A stretch of 5,501 nucleotides of DNA from Gemmatimonadales bacterium UBA1120 (GTDB lineage: Bacteria > Gemmatimonadota > Gemmatimonadetes > Longimicrobiales > Gaopeijiaceae): contig DCAZ01000054.1 in NCBI GenBank assembly GCA_002313925.1, positions 1-5,501 of the forward strand. The letters are read 5' to 3'. Below, piece after piece: positions 1 to 5,501 of this stretch. The notes under the pieces were generated by a model, which worked only from the letters and a program-made list of their open reading frames with translations, was not told the DNA's origin and made no database searches. Numbering within the stretch: position 1 is the first letter of the stretch; each line of letters begins with the position of its first letter. The position numbers and the translations under genes were made by a program.

Positions 1-153
1 GCTCTATTTTTTGATAAAGTCCGAGATCTGACTTCCACAGCATTCTGGACTACGCCCGAGGGTATGGAGGATCTGCAGTATGTCGGCAATGTCCCCCTTC
101 CTCGCTGGGAGCCTCCACCTCCGGAAGTTCTTCGACACATAGGGTTGGAATAA
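1..153 (+). CDS. Gluconate 2-dehydrogenase subunit 3-like protein, C-terminal end only
   Basis: Only the last 50 codons are in the window, open from base 1 to a TAA at 151-153; the start lies off the left edge. The visible tail contains FFDKVRDLTSTAFWT near its start, a YVGNVPLPRW stretch and a PPPPEVLRHIGLE end. This layout (aromatic/leucine helix, then a YVGN-type turn, then a proline-rich 'PEVL' terminus) resembles the C-terminus of gluconate 2-dehydrogenase subunit 3 family proteins. In that family the small subunit, often exported by a Tat signal, partners a large FAD-dependent GMC oxidoreductase that oxidises sugars or glycosides. The signal peptide and most of the domain are not visible, so this is a motif-level call. 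The gene lies 47 bases upstream of a sugar-type transporter on the same strand, which fits an upstream GMC dehydrogenase operon. Alternative: an unrelated small protein with a similar tail. Confidence 0.6.
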   Translation, partial: ALFFDKVRDLTSTAFWTTPEGMEDLQYVGNVPLPRWEPPPPEVLRHIGLE

Positions 154-200
154 GATGACCGCTCGGTACCCAACGCCCGTATCATTCACACCGGATCACT

Positions 201-1673
201 ATGCCTGAGAACAGAACCACGGAATCAGGAGCCGGCATCGATTCTTCAAGGCTCTTTATTGGTAGCTGCATCGCCTTGATCGCCACGTCGGTCGCATTCG
301 CCACTGTAGGTGCGATCATGCTTTCGCTGAAGCGTGAGTTCGTGCTAACGAATGAAGAAGTAGGATGGATCGGAGGTGCTGCACTATGGGGTTTCGCCGT
401 ATCGCAACTCTTGTTTGCTCCATTCGCTGATACGCTTGGTATGCGTTTCTTGTTGAGGATCTCGTTTGTCGGGCACCTTGTGGGGGTGCTCACGATGATC
501 ATCGCCGGGGGCTTCTGGACTCTCTTCGTTGGTGCCCTAGTGATCGCAATGGCCAACGGTCTGGTCGAGGCTGCTTGTAATCCGCTTGTCGCTGCGCTCT
601 ATCCGGATAACAAAACGGTAAAGCTCAATCAGTTCCATGTATGGTTCCCCGGCGGAGCTGTTCTTGGTGGACTGGCCGCATACGGACTCGATAAGGGTGG
701 GGTTACAAGCTGGGAGTGCCAAATCGGACTCGTTTTGATCCCGACCCTGATTTATGGGATGCTCCTGCTACGGGAACCATTCCCAGAAACGGAAGGCGTC
801 CAAGCGGGCGTAGGTATGGGTGAAATGTTCCGAGCTGCCCTCGCTACACCGTTTATGTGGGTGATGCTCCTCGCGATGGCAATGACAGCGTCGATTGAAC
901 TCGGTCCAAACCGTTGGGTACCGGCGGTGGTAGAGGCTGGCGGGATGCCCGGGATCTTGGTTCTCGTGTGGATTAGCGGTTTGATGGCCGTACTGCGTTA
1001 TAAAGCGGGCCCTGTGGTACGTAGCCTTTCACCGACTGGGATCTTGGTTTTATCGGCACTCGTCTCCGGTATTGGTCTTCTTTGGCTGAGCTACGCAAGT
1101 GGGGTAATGACCTTCGCAGCCGCTACGGTGTTCGCGATTGGGGTTTGTTACTTCTGGCCCACTATGCTAGGGGTGGTGTCGGAACGCGTTCCGCGGAGTG
1201 GCGCTCTTGGATTGGGACTCATGGGTACAGTTGGAATGGCCACGGTGGGCCTGGTGGCGGCACCACAGATGGGAAAGATCGCAGACAGGTATGCTCGTGA
1301 TGAAATCCCTGTAGAGCAGGTTGTCGAATTACTCCAACAGGCTGAGACCGGGCTGGCCGGCGGAGCTGAAGATGATGTCCAGTCGGCCAGATTAGCAGCA
1401 GCCGAGGTTCTGGAGACATTCAGTGCGAGTGGTGCACTACCATATCCTCTTACTGCAAACGCGCTTAGGGTGCTCATTTCTTCCGATGCCAATGAGAGCC
1501 TTGTAGCAGAGGCTCAGGCGATACTAAATCCAGCAGACAACTACGGCGGTAAGATCTCGTTCCGTTTCATGGTGCCCCTTTGCGGTATACTCCTGCTGCT
1601 TTTCGGCTTTATGTATGCTCAGGATCGTCGAGTTGGGGGTTACCGGGTCAAGAGCATTGAGGGATCCGCGTGA
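201..1673 (+). CDS. MFS sugar transporter with large TM11-TM12 loop
   Basis: This 490-residue inner-membrane carrier probably moves a sugar or sugar derivative, likely with a cation. Twelve hydrophobic segments can be placed at about residues 18-42, 54-76, 83-103, 105-128, 149-164, 173-190, 216-236, 250-268, 279-297, 302-323, 334-355 and 453-473. An MFS-like loop-2/3 signature is present as FADTLGMR (75-82). NPLVAALYPDNKTVKLN (127-143) followed by HVWFPGG (146-152) resembles the FucP-type sugar:proton symporter branch, whose members carry a similar NPL...LYP...LN...H.W.PGG stretch. The oddity is a hydrophilic segment of about 95 residues (roughly 357-452), rich in Ala and Glu and partly helical, between TM11 and TM12, where most MFS proteins have a short loop. 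The ATG at 201 is chosen because it leaves a 17-residue lead into TM1 and the next Met (residue 40) would delete TM1. Its Shine-Dalgarno is weak (GGAT at 192-195). The stop overlaps the next gene's start, so the two are probably co-translated. The substrate is unknown. Confidence 0.9.
   Translation: MPENRTTESGAGIDSSRLFIGSCIALIATSVAFATVGAIMLSLKREFVLTNEEVGWIGGAALWGFAVSQLLFAPFADTLGMRFLLRISFVGHLVGVLTMIIAGGFWTLFVGALVIAMANGLVEAACNPLVAALYPDNKTVKLNQFHVWFPGGAVLGGLAAYGLDKGGVTSWECQIGLVLIPTLIYGMLLLREPFPETEGVQAGVGMGEMFRAALATPFMWVMLLAMAMTASIELGPNRWVPAVVEAGGMPGILVLVWISGLMAVLRYKAGPVVRSLSPTGILVLSALVSGIGLLWLSYASGVMTFAAATVFAIGVCYFWPTMLGVVSERVPRSGALGLGLMGTVGMATVGLVAAPQMGKIADRYARDEIPVEQVVELLQQAETGLAGGAEDDVQSARLAAAEVLETFSASGALPYPLTANALRVLISSDANESLVAEAQAILNPADNYGGKISFRFMVPLCGILLLLFGFMYAQDRRVGGYRVKSIEGSA
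1659..1664 (+). promoter_or_regulatory. Ribosome binding site for the GTG-started dehydrogenase
   Basis: GAGGGA lies five bases upstream of the GTG at 1670, inside the last codons of the transporter gene. It supports the GTG start. That GTG overlaps the transporter's TGA as GTGA (1670-1673), a classic arrangement for translational coupling. Confidence 0.65.
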
Positions 1674-2824
1674 CCGTTCGTTATGGGATGGTTGGAGGAG
1701 GCCCTGGCGCTTTTATCGGGAAGGTCCACCGAATGGCGGCTGCACTCGATGGGGGATATGAACTCGTAGCGGGAGCTTTCTCATCTGATCCCGCTAAATC
1801 ACAAGTGGCTGGGCTGGAGTTGGGTCTCGATCTCAGTCGAGCATACGACTCATATGAGGAGATGGCTGAGTCAGAGAATGCTCTGACAGAAGGTGACCGG
1901 ATTGAACTCGTGTCCATTGTTACACCGAACCATCTGCACCATGCCGTGGCACGTATTTTTCTGCAAAAGGGTGTCCACGTAATCTGCGACAAGCCGCTGA
2001 CCACTACAGTGGAGGATGCTGAAGATCTTTGCGATCTAGTAGACAAGCATAGCTGCCTATTCGCGTTGACCCATAGTTACACTGGATACCCGATCGTGAA
2101 GGAAGCCCGTGAGCGGGTTCGCGGAGGAGAACTTGGAGAGATCCGAAAGGTTGTGGTCGAGTACAGCCAGGGGTGGCTGTCCACGCCCTTGGAAAAAGAA
2201 GGGCATAAGCAGGCAGAGTGGCGGACGGATCCTGACCGAGCGGGTATTTCCTCAGCCTTGGGCGATATTGGGTCGCATGCTCATAATCTGGTCCGGTATG
2301 TCACTGGATTAGAGGTACAGCGTCTTTTCGCGGATCTAGGCACAGTGGTTGATGGTCGTAAGCTTGAGGATGATGCGACTGTGCTCCTGGAACTCGAAGG
2401 GGGTGTAAGGGGCCTGCTTTCGGTTTCACAGATCTCTACTGGTGAGCGCAATAACCTTCGACTCCGGATCTATGGTAGCAGCGGTGGGCTGGATTGGTCT
2501 CAGGAGGACCCGAATAGGTTGCGTCTGATTGAATCAGATGGTTCGGAGAGGGTTCTTCACAGGGCAGCAGGTGCTACGTCAGAGCGGGCGCGAGCACATA
2601 CCCGGCTCCCGGGCGGCCATCCGGAAGGCTTGATAGAGGCTTTCGCTAACATCTACAGGAATGTAGCGTGCAGCTTAAGCAGTGATAGGACGACGTTCCC
2701 GTTCGCGGACGATTTTCCAACGGTCCAGGACGGTGCGCACGGAGTCTACTTCATCCATAAAGCACTGGAGAGCTACCGTCTAGGCGGTTGGGTCGATGCA
2801 TCGTATTCCCCGCCTGGAGTGTAG
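1670..2824 (+). CDS. Gfo/Idh/MocA family NAD(P)-dependent sugar dehydrogenase
   Basis: This is a 384-residue cytoplasmic oxidoreductase of the usual family length. The N-terminal Rossmann domain (about 1-125) starts with VRYGMVGGGPGAFIG, whose glycine-rich turn (9-17) binds the dinucleotide. It continues with SIVTPNHLH (82-90) and CDKPL (106-110), where K108 matches the catalytic lysine of the family's E/DKP motif. The C-terminal alpha/beta domain carries EWRTDPDRAG (183-192) and GDIGSHAHN (198-206), where D199 and H203 match the Asp/His active-site pair. Family members oxidise or reduce a sugar ring hydroxyl (for example inositol, glucose, levoglucosan or C-glycosides), often at C3. There is no signal peptide. 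The GTG start is supported by an SD at 1659-1664 and places the first beta strand directly at the N-terminus. Neighbours are a sugar transporter upstream (4-base overlap) and a sugar isomerase 33 bases downstream, so it probably performs the redox step of the pathway. Substrate and direction cannot be told from the sequence. Confidence 0.93.
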   Translation: MTVRYGMVGGGPGAFIGKVHRMAAALDGGYELVAGAFSSDPAKSQVAGLELGLDLSRAYDSYEEMAESENALTEGDRIELVSIVTPNHLHHAVARIFLQKGVHVICDKPLTTTVEDAEDLCDLVDKHSCLFALTHSYTGYPIVKEARERVRGGELGEIRKVVVEYSQGWLSTPLEKEGHKQAEWRTDPDRAGISSALGDIGSHAHNLVRYVTGLEVQRLFADLGTVVDGRKLEDDATVLLELEGGVRGLLSVSQISTGERNNLRLRIYGSSGGLDWSQEDPNRLRLIESDGSERVLHRAAGATSERARAHTRLPGGHPEGLIEAFANIYRNVACSLSSDRTTFPFADDFPTVQDGAHGVYFIHKALESYRLGGWVDASYSPPGV

Positions 2825-2847
2825 CATGGGTGAAACCCCCTATACCA

Positions 2848-2853
2848 GAGAAG
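2848..2853 (+). promoter_or_regulatory. Ribosome binding site for the TIM-barrel gene
   Basis: GAGAAG lies four bases upstream of the ATG at 2858, in the 33-base gap after the dehydrogenase stop. It is a moderate match with slightly short spacing. No promoter-like sequence was recognised in that gap, so the gene is probably transcribed with its upstream neighbours. Confidence 0.5.
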
Positions 2854-2857
2854 ATTC

Positions 2858-3862
2858 ATGAGTCGACCGGTTACTCTATTCACTGGTCAATGGGCTGACC
2901 TTCCGCTTACAGAACTTGCAGAGAAAGCAGCCACTTGGGGTTACGATGGTCTCGAACTCGCCTGCTGGGGAGACCATTTGGACGTTTTACGTGCGGCGGA
3001 AGATCCGGACTATTGCGTGGCCCAAAGAGAAATGCTTCAGTCTCATGGACTTGATGTTTGGGCAATCAGTAATCATTTGGTAGGACAGGCTGTTTGCGAC
3101 CAAATTGACGAACGCCATCAATTAATTCTGCCTTCACGGGTATGGGGTGATGGGAATCCTGAGGGTGTCCGCGCGCGCGCGGCAGAAGAGATGAAACTTA
3201 CGGCTAGGGCTGCTGCGAACTTTGGGGTAACGGTGGTCAACGGGTTCACCGGCAGTTCCATCTGGCACCTGCTTTACTCGTTTCCTCCTGTCTCGGATGA
3301 GATGATCGACGCGGGATTCTTTGATTTTGCTGAACGATGGAACCCGATTTTGGATGTTTTTGACGAAGTGGAAGTTTACTTCGGCCTGGAAGTACACCCT
3401 ACCGAGATAGCATTCGATATCGTGACTGCTGAGAGAGCACTGGATGCATTAGGAAATCGCTCGGCGTTCGGGTTCAATTATGATCCGAGTCATCTTGCAT
3501 ACCAGGGGGTCGACTGTGTCGACTTCATCCTTCGTTTCGGCTCACGGATTTATCATACTCATATGAAGGACGTCTGGTGGTCTGACCACCCGAAGCCTTC
3601 AGGAGTTTTTGGTGGCCATCTTCCTTTTGGTCACGCTGACAGGTACTGGGATTTCCGTTCTTTAGGGAGGGGCTACGTTCCCTTCGAAGAGGTTGTTAGA
3701 GCTCTGAACCGCGTCGGCTATGAAGGCCCGCTTTCAGTGGAATGGGAAGATGCTGGCATGGAACGTGAACATGGTGCCGCCGAAGCGTGTGACTTTGTAC
3801 GGGCGCTGGAGTTCCCGAGATCTGAAACAGCTTTTGATTCTGCCTTCTCTGATAGTTCTTAG
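2858..3862 (+). CDS. Sugar phosphate isomerase/epimerase family TIM-barrel enzyme
   Basis: This 334-residue cytoplasmic protein has the xylose-isomerase-like (AP endonuclease 2) TIM-barrel fold. The first strand and helix are seen in VTLFTGQWADLPL followed by WGYDGLEL (27-34). Likely divalent-metal ligands fall in the expected order at strand ends: E178 in LEVHPTE, D209 with H212 in NYDPSH, H235 in HTHMKD, and E295 in SVEWED. A segment between H235 and E295 (about 239-272: DVWW, GVFGGHLPFGH, DRYWDFRSLGRG) looks like an active-site lid and recalls the GH...R.WDFRS.GRG pattern of related sugar isomerases. Characterised relatives isomerise or epimerise keto sugars, and some act as lyases on 3-keto-glycosides or as C-glycoside-cleaving subunits. 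Last gene of the plus-strand block, it follows a Gfo/Idh/MocA dehydrogenase, so a keto-sugar product of that enzyme is a plausible substrate (inference). The ATG is supported by an SD-like GAGAAG. Its stop codon overlaps the stop of the opposing gene. Confidence 0.9.
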   Translation: MSRPVTLFTGQWADLPLTELAEKAATWGYDGLELACWGDHLDVLRAAEDPDYCVAQREMLQSHGLDVWAISNHLVGQAVCDQIDERHQLILPSRVWGDGNPEGVRARAAEEMKLTARAAANFGVTVVNGFTGSSIWHLLYSFPPVSDEMIDAGFFDFAERWNPILDVFDEVEVYFGLEVHPTEIAFDIVTAERALDALGNRSAFGFNYDPSHLAYQGVDCVDFILRFGSRIYHTHMKDVWWSDHPKPSGVFGGHLPFGHADRYWDFRSLGRGYVPFEEVVRALNRVGYEGPLSVEWEDAGMEREHGAAEACDFVRALEFPRSETAFDSAFSDSS

Positions 3863-4314
3863 TCCACACCAAGCTCCGAAAAGAGTGATTGCAGAGAATC
3901 ACTCTTTGCATTGTGTTCTAGGATGACGGTCCGGCAGGAAGCCTCAGCTACGCGCAGTTGGCGCTCCCGTTCCTCCCACGTGCTGGCAGTATCGTTATAC
4001 ATGTTGAAGGTGCCCAGGTAGGTCGCATAACGATCCTGGGGCACACCTCGTTCATCGAGTGCCTCAAAGCTGTCGACGCGAACTCGGAGCAAATCGAGTC
4101 GGGCTCTTAGTTCCACAAGCTCAGTTTCGCCAGAAACGATTGATTTCTGACACCGTTCGGCCGTTGCACGTGCCCGGTATAACCCTTCGCGAAGGCGGTC
4201 CACTTCCTGGGCCATACGTTCCTGTTCGATAATGCGTCTGCCTCCAACCAAGAGAACAGCACCGGAACTCAAGATCAGTACCGCACCGATCACAGATTTG
4301 ATGATGGTTCTCAA
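3859..4314 (-). CDS. Membrane-anchored coiled-coil protein of unknown function
   Basis: I do not recognise a family for this 151-residue protein. It begins with one hydrophobic segment (about residues 4-25, preceded by MRTIIK), which could be a membrane anchor or an uncleaved signal. The next residues, GGRRIIEQER, are charged. Two charged, heptad-like helical stretches follow (about 28-84 and 112-148), rich in Glu, Arg and Leu, separated by a short tyrosine/glycine region (RYATYLGTFNMYNDTAS, 95-111). Three cysteines (55, 127 and none near metal-type motifs otherwise) do not form a CxxC. The start is TTG: the next in-frame Met (residue 34) would remove the membrane segment, and no ATG or GTG was seen in the upstream codons I checked. 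AGGGA lies about ten bases before it, a long spacing. The gene starts four bases after the multicopper oxidase stop, so the two are probably one transcript. Its stop overlaps the TIM-barrel stop. A scaffold or partner role is a guess only. Confidence 0.72.
   Translation of the reverse strand: MRTIIKSVIGAVLILSSGAVLLVGGRRIIEQERMAQEVDRLREGLYRARATAERCQKSIVSGETELVELRARLDLLRVRVDSFEALDERGVPQDRYATYLGTFNMYNDTASTWEERERQLRVAEASCRTVILEHNAKSDSLQSLFSELGVD
3880..3907. terminator. Perfect 11-bp hairpin, probable terminator between convergent blocks
   Basis: AAAGAGTGATT (3880-3890) and AATCACTCTTT (3897-3907) are exact reverse complements around a six-base loop, GCAGAG. The hairpin starts 17 bases past the TIM-barrel stop codon. 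Read on the plus strand, the stem ends in TTT and is followed by a mixed GCATTGTG. Read on the minus strand, it ends in TTTTC. The A/T-rich outer pairs could supply the U-tract on either strand, but the stem has only three GC pairs, so termination may be partial. It lies within codons for about residues 136-146 of the minus-strand coiled-coil gene, so on that strand efficient termination would cut the message before its stop codon. Its main role is therefore more likely to end the plus-strand sugar operon. Confidence 0.55.
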
Positions 4315-4318
4315 GAGG

Positions 4319-5501
4319 TCACTGTCCCTGCACGGTGAAGCTGAACATCATGCCTGCACTCAAGTGTTCAGCGATGTGACAGTGAAGCATCCACTCACCG
4401 GGATTCGACATCTCAACGAGCAGGTCCATCGAGGACCCTACTGGCACGATTGCAGTGTCTTTCCAGACAAGGTTTTGATTTTCGGCACCATCCATCGAGG
4501 TGACGAGAAAGCGCTGGCCATGGATATGGATTGGATGATTCATCGGATGGAACGAATCAGGTGAATTGAAAATTCGTATCTTGACCAGGTCCCCTACCTT
4601 AAAGTTCCAGTCAATATCATTGTTTTCAGCGCCTGTATCTCGATCTTTGAGAATCCAGGTCACCTGATCTCCGGTAGAAAGCCAGTTCATGACTGGCATC
4701 GCATCATTCCATTCCATTGGAGGGAAGAAAAGCGTGTCTGCTTCCATGGCAAGCACGATGGGTGGGGGAAGATCTTGAATACGGACGGTTGCTTCGAGCT
4801 CGTAGTCTGGTTCACGATTCAAATGAGGACGGTACGGCTCGAGCTCAGCGGCTATTTCATCGTGCACCCTTAGAGAGTAGAAGCTGTCCGAGATATCCGG
4901 CGCAGCTGTCTCTGTGGAAACAGTCACAATCGACAAGGTGTCAACATGTGGGTAAAACTCACCTCGGAAGTGGTTGATGGCCTGAATACTGTTGGCAATC
5001 AAGGTAGTTCCCGGCTCTTCGAACCTAACGTCAACCACGTATCGTTCTGCAGGCGCTATCACAACTGATTCGACCCAAGCTTCACGCTCAAAACGTCCAA
5101 CATCAGACGCGATGAGTTTCACCTGCGCTCCACCGAATGTGACATTAAATGTTCTGGAATTTGCTACATTGGTGAGAAAGAAACGTACGACCTCTCCCTG
5201 CTTGGCTGACAGCTGATGATTGGTCTCACCATTAACCATCATCACATTCCCGAAACGCCCCATCAGAGCGTGTGTGGGTGCGCTCTCACCCCAGGGTAGT
5301 ACGCCCTGCTCATCCATAAGAATATCATCTAGGACCAGAATCTCTTCTCTGTGAGCCGGGCCGTAGTAGTTAGGATTCGGAGAGGTCACCAAAAGATTTC
5401 CGAAAAGTCCTAGGTCCTGCTGCACATCCTCTCGTGTGTGCGGATGATACCAAAACATCCCGGCGTCAGGGACATGCACTTCATAAACAAAACTCTCTCC
5501 C
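4319..5501 (-). CDS. Multicopper oxidase (laccase/CueO-like), N-terminus beyond window edge
   Basis: The frame is open from the right edge (first whole codon 5500-5498) to a TGA at 4321-4319, giving 393 residues. The GTG at 5479 is not the start: the frame continues upstream as GESFVYE before VHVPDAGMFWYHPH. Counting from the first whole codon, copper motif 2 is WYHPH (17-21). Motif 3 is HPIHIHG (322-328), giving one T1, one T2 and one T3 histidine. Motif 4 is HCHIAEHLSAGM (373-384), with T3 histidines 373 and 375, T1 Cys374 and His379, and axial Met384. Motif 1 (usually HxH, about 40 residues earlier) is off-window. Between them lies a cupredoxin-like middle domain (about 80-195: GNVMMVNGE, QGEVVRFFLTNVANSRTF, SVVIAPAERYVVDV) typical of three-domain enzymes. 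The enzyme would couple one-electron oxidation of phenols or metal ions to O2 reduction to water, normally outside the cytoplasm. No methionine-rich CueO insert is visible. The natural substrate is unknown. Confidence 0.93.
   Translation of the reverse strand, partial: GESFVYEVHVPDAGMFWYHPHTREDVQQDLGLFGNLLVTSPNPNYYGPAHREEILVLDDILMDEQGVLPWGESAPTHALMGRFGNVMMVNGETNHQLSAKQGEVVRFFLTNVANSRTFNVTFGGAQVKLIASDVGRFEREAWVESVVIAPAERYVVDVRFEEPGTTLIANSIQAINHFRGEFYPHVDTLSIVTVSTETAAPDISDSFYSLRVHDEIAAELEPYRPHLNREPDYELEATVRIQDLPPPIVLAMEADTLFFPPMEWNDAMPVMNWLSTGDQVTWILKDRDTGAENNDIDWNFKVGDLVKIRIFNSPDSFHPMNHPIHIHGQRFLVTSMDGAENQNLVWKDTAIVPVGSSMDLLVEMSNPGEWMLHCHIAEHLSAGMMFSFTVQGQ

Noticed and set aside
145..185. Promoter-like TTGGAA and TATCAT upstream of the transporter
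   Set aside because: The spacing of about 29 bases is far from the 16-18 expected, so read-through from the upstream gene is more likely.
155..208. Possible 17-residue leader peptide starting at ATG 155 and overlapping the transporter start
   Set aside because: It has no clear ribosome binding site and no regulatory codon run such as repeated rare or single amino acid codons. It is most likely chance in the 47-base gap.
182..556. Minus-strand open frame of 124 codons across the transporter's start
   Set aside because: It is antisense to a well-supported MFS gene, has low-complexity Ser/Pro/Thr-rich composition and shows no recognisable domain.
1148..1492. Minus-strand open frame of 114 codons within the transporter
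   Set aside because: It lies antisense to TM10-TM11 and the loop of the carrier, with biased composition and no independent support.
1681..2046. Minus-strand open frame of 121 codons within the dehydrogenase
   Set aside because: It mirrors the Rossmann domain coding sequence, is Ser/Arg/Pro-rich, and has no family motif.
3509..3523. Two GTCGAC palindromes close together
   Set aside because: They are explained by repeated Val-Asp codons (GVDCVDF) in the TIM-barrel gene and are not a recognisable site.
3576..3590. Dyad GGTGGTC-T-GACCACC, operator-like
   Set aside because: It lies in the middle of the TIM-barrel gene and encodes the VWWSDHP segment. A one-base loop cannot form a stable hairpin, and there is no neighbouring promoter.
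5477..5479. GTG as start codon of the multicopper oxidase
   Set aside because: The frame stays open to the window edge with typical upstream oxidase sequence (GESFVYE), and copper motif 1 must lie further upstream.

Overview
The window is densely coding bacterial DNA of moderate GC with no eukaryotic or phage character. It holds six protein genes in two convergent blocks, with almost no intergenic space. One start is GTG and another is TTG. The gene set (gluconate 2-dehydrogenase subunit 3-like protein, a sugar-type MFS carrier, a Gfo/Idh/MocA oxidoreductase and an AP-endonuclease-2-fold sugar isomerase) is the kind of carbohydrate cassette common in Gemmatimonadota, Planctomycetota, Verrucomicrobiota and Bacteroidota. 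An uncultured Gemmatimonadota-like bacterium is my best guess, but the phylum cannot be fixed from this sequence alone.

Plus strand, 1-3862: a sugar-catabolism operon read left to right. It starts with the C-terminal end of a small protein resembling gluconate 2-dehydrogenase subunit 3 (1-153). After 47 bases comes a 12-TM MFS transporter (201-1673) with an unusual loop of about 95 residues between TM11 and TM12. An NAD(P)-dependent Gfo/Idh/MocA dehydrogenase (1670-2824) follows, with its GTG start overlapping the transporter stop. A TIM-barrel sugar isomerase/epimerase or lyase (2858-3862) ends the block. A working model is uptake of a sugar or glycoside, oxidation at a ring carbon (often C3 in characterised systems of this composition), and isomerisation or elimination by the TIM-barrel enzyme. 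The substrate is not readable from sequence.

Minus strand, 5501-3859: the C-terminal 393 residues of a multicopper oxidase (its start lies beyond the right edge), then four bases later a small membrane-anchored coiled-coil protein of unknown function. The two blocks meet tail to tail with their stop codons overlapping at 3859-3862. A perfect 11-bp hairpin at 3880-3907 lies just past the sugar operon and inside the last codons of the coiled-coil gene. It is the best terminator candidate here.

No RNA genes, insertion sequences, CRISPR arrays or attachment sites were seen. No non-coding stretch exceeds 47 bases. The most useful leads are the candidate keto-sugar cassette, the transporter's extracytoplasmic insert, the oxidase/coiled-coil pair, and the terminator embedded in an opposing coding sequence.
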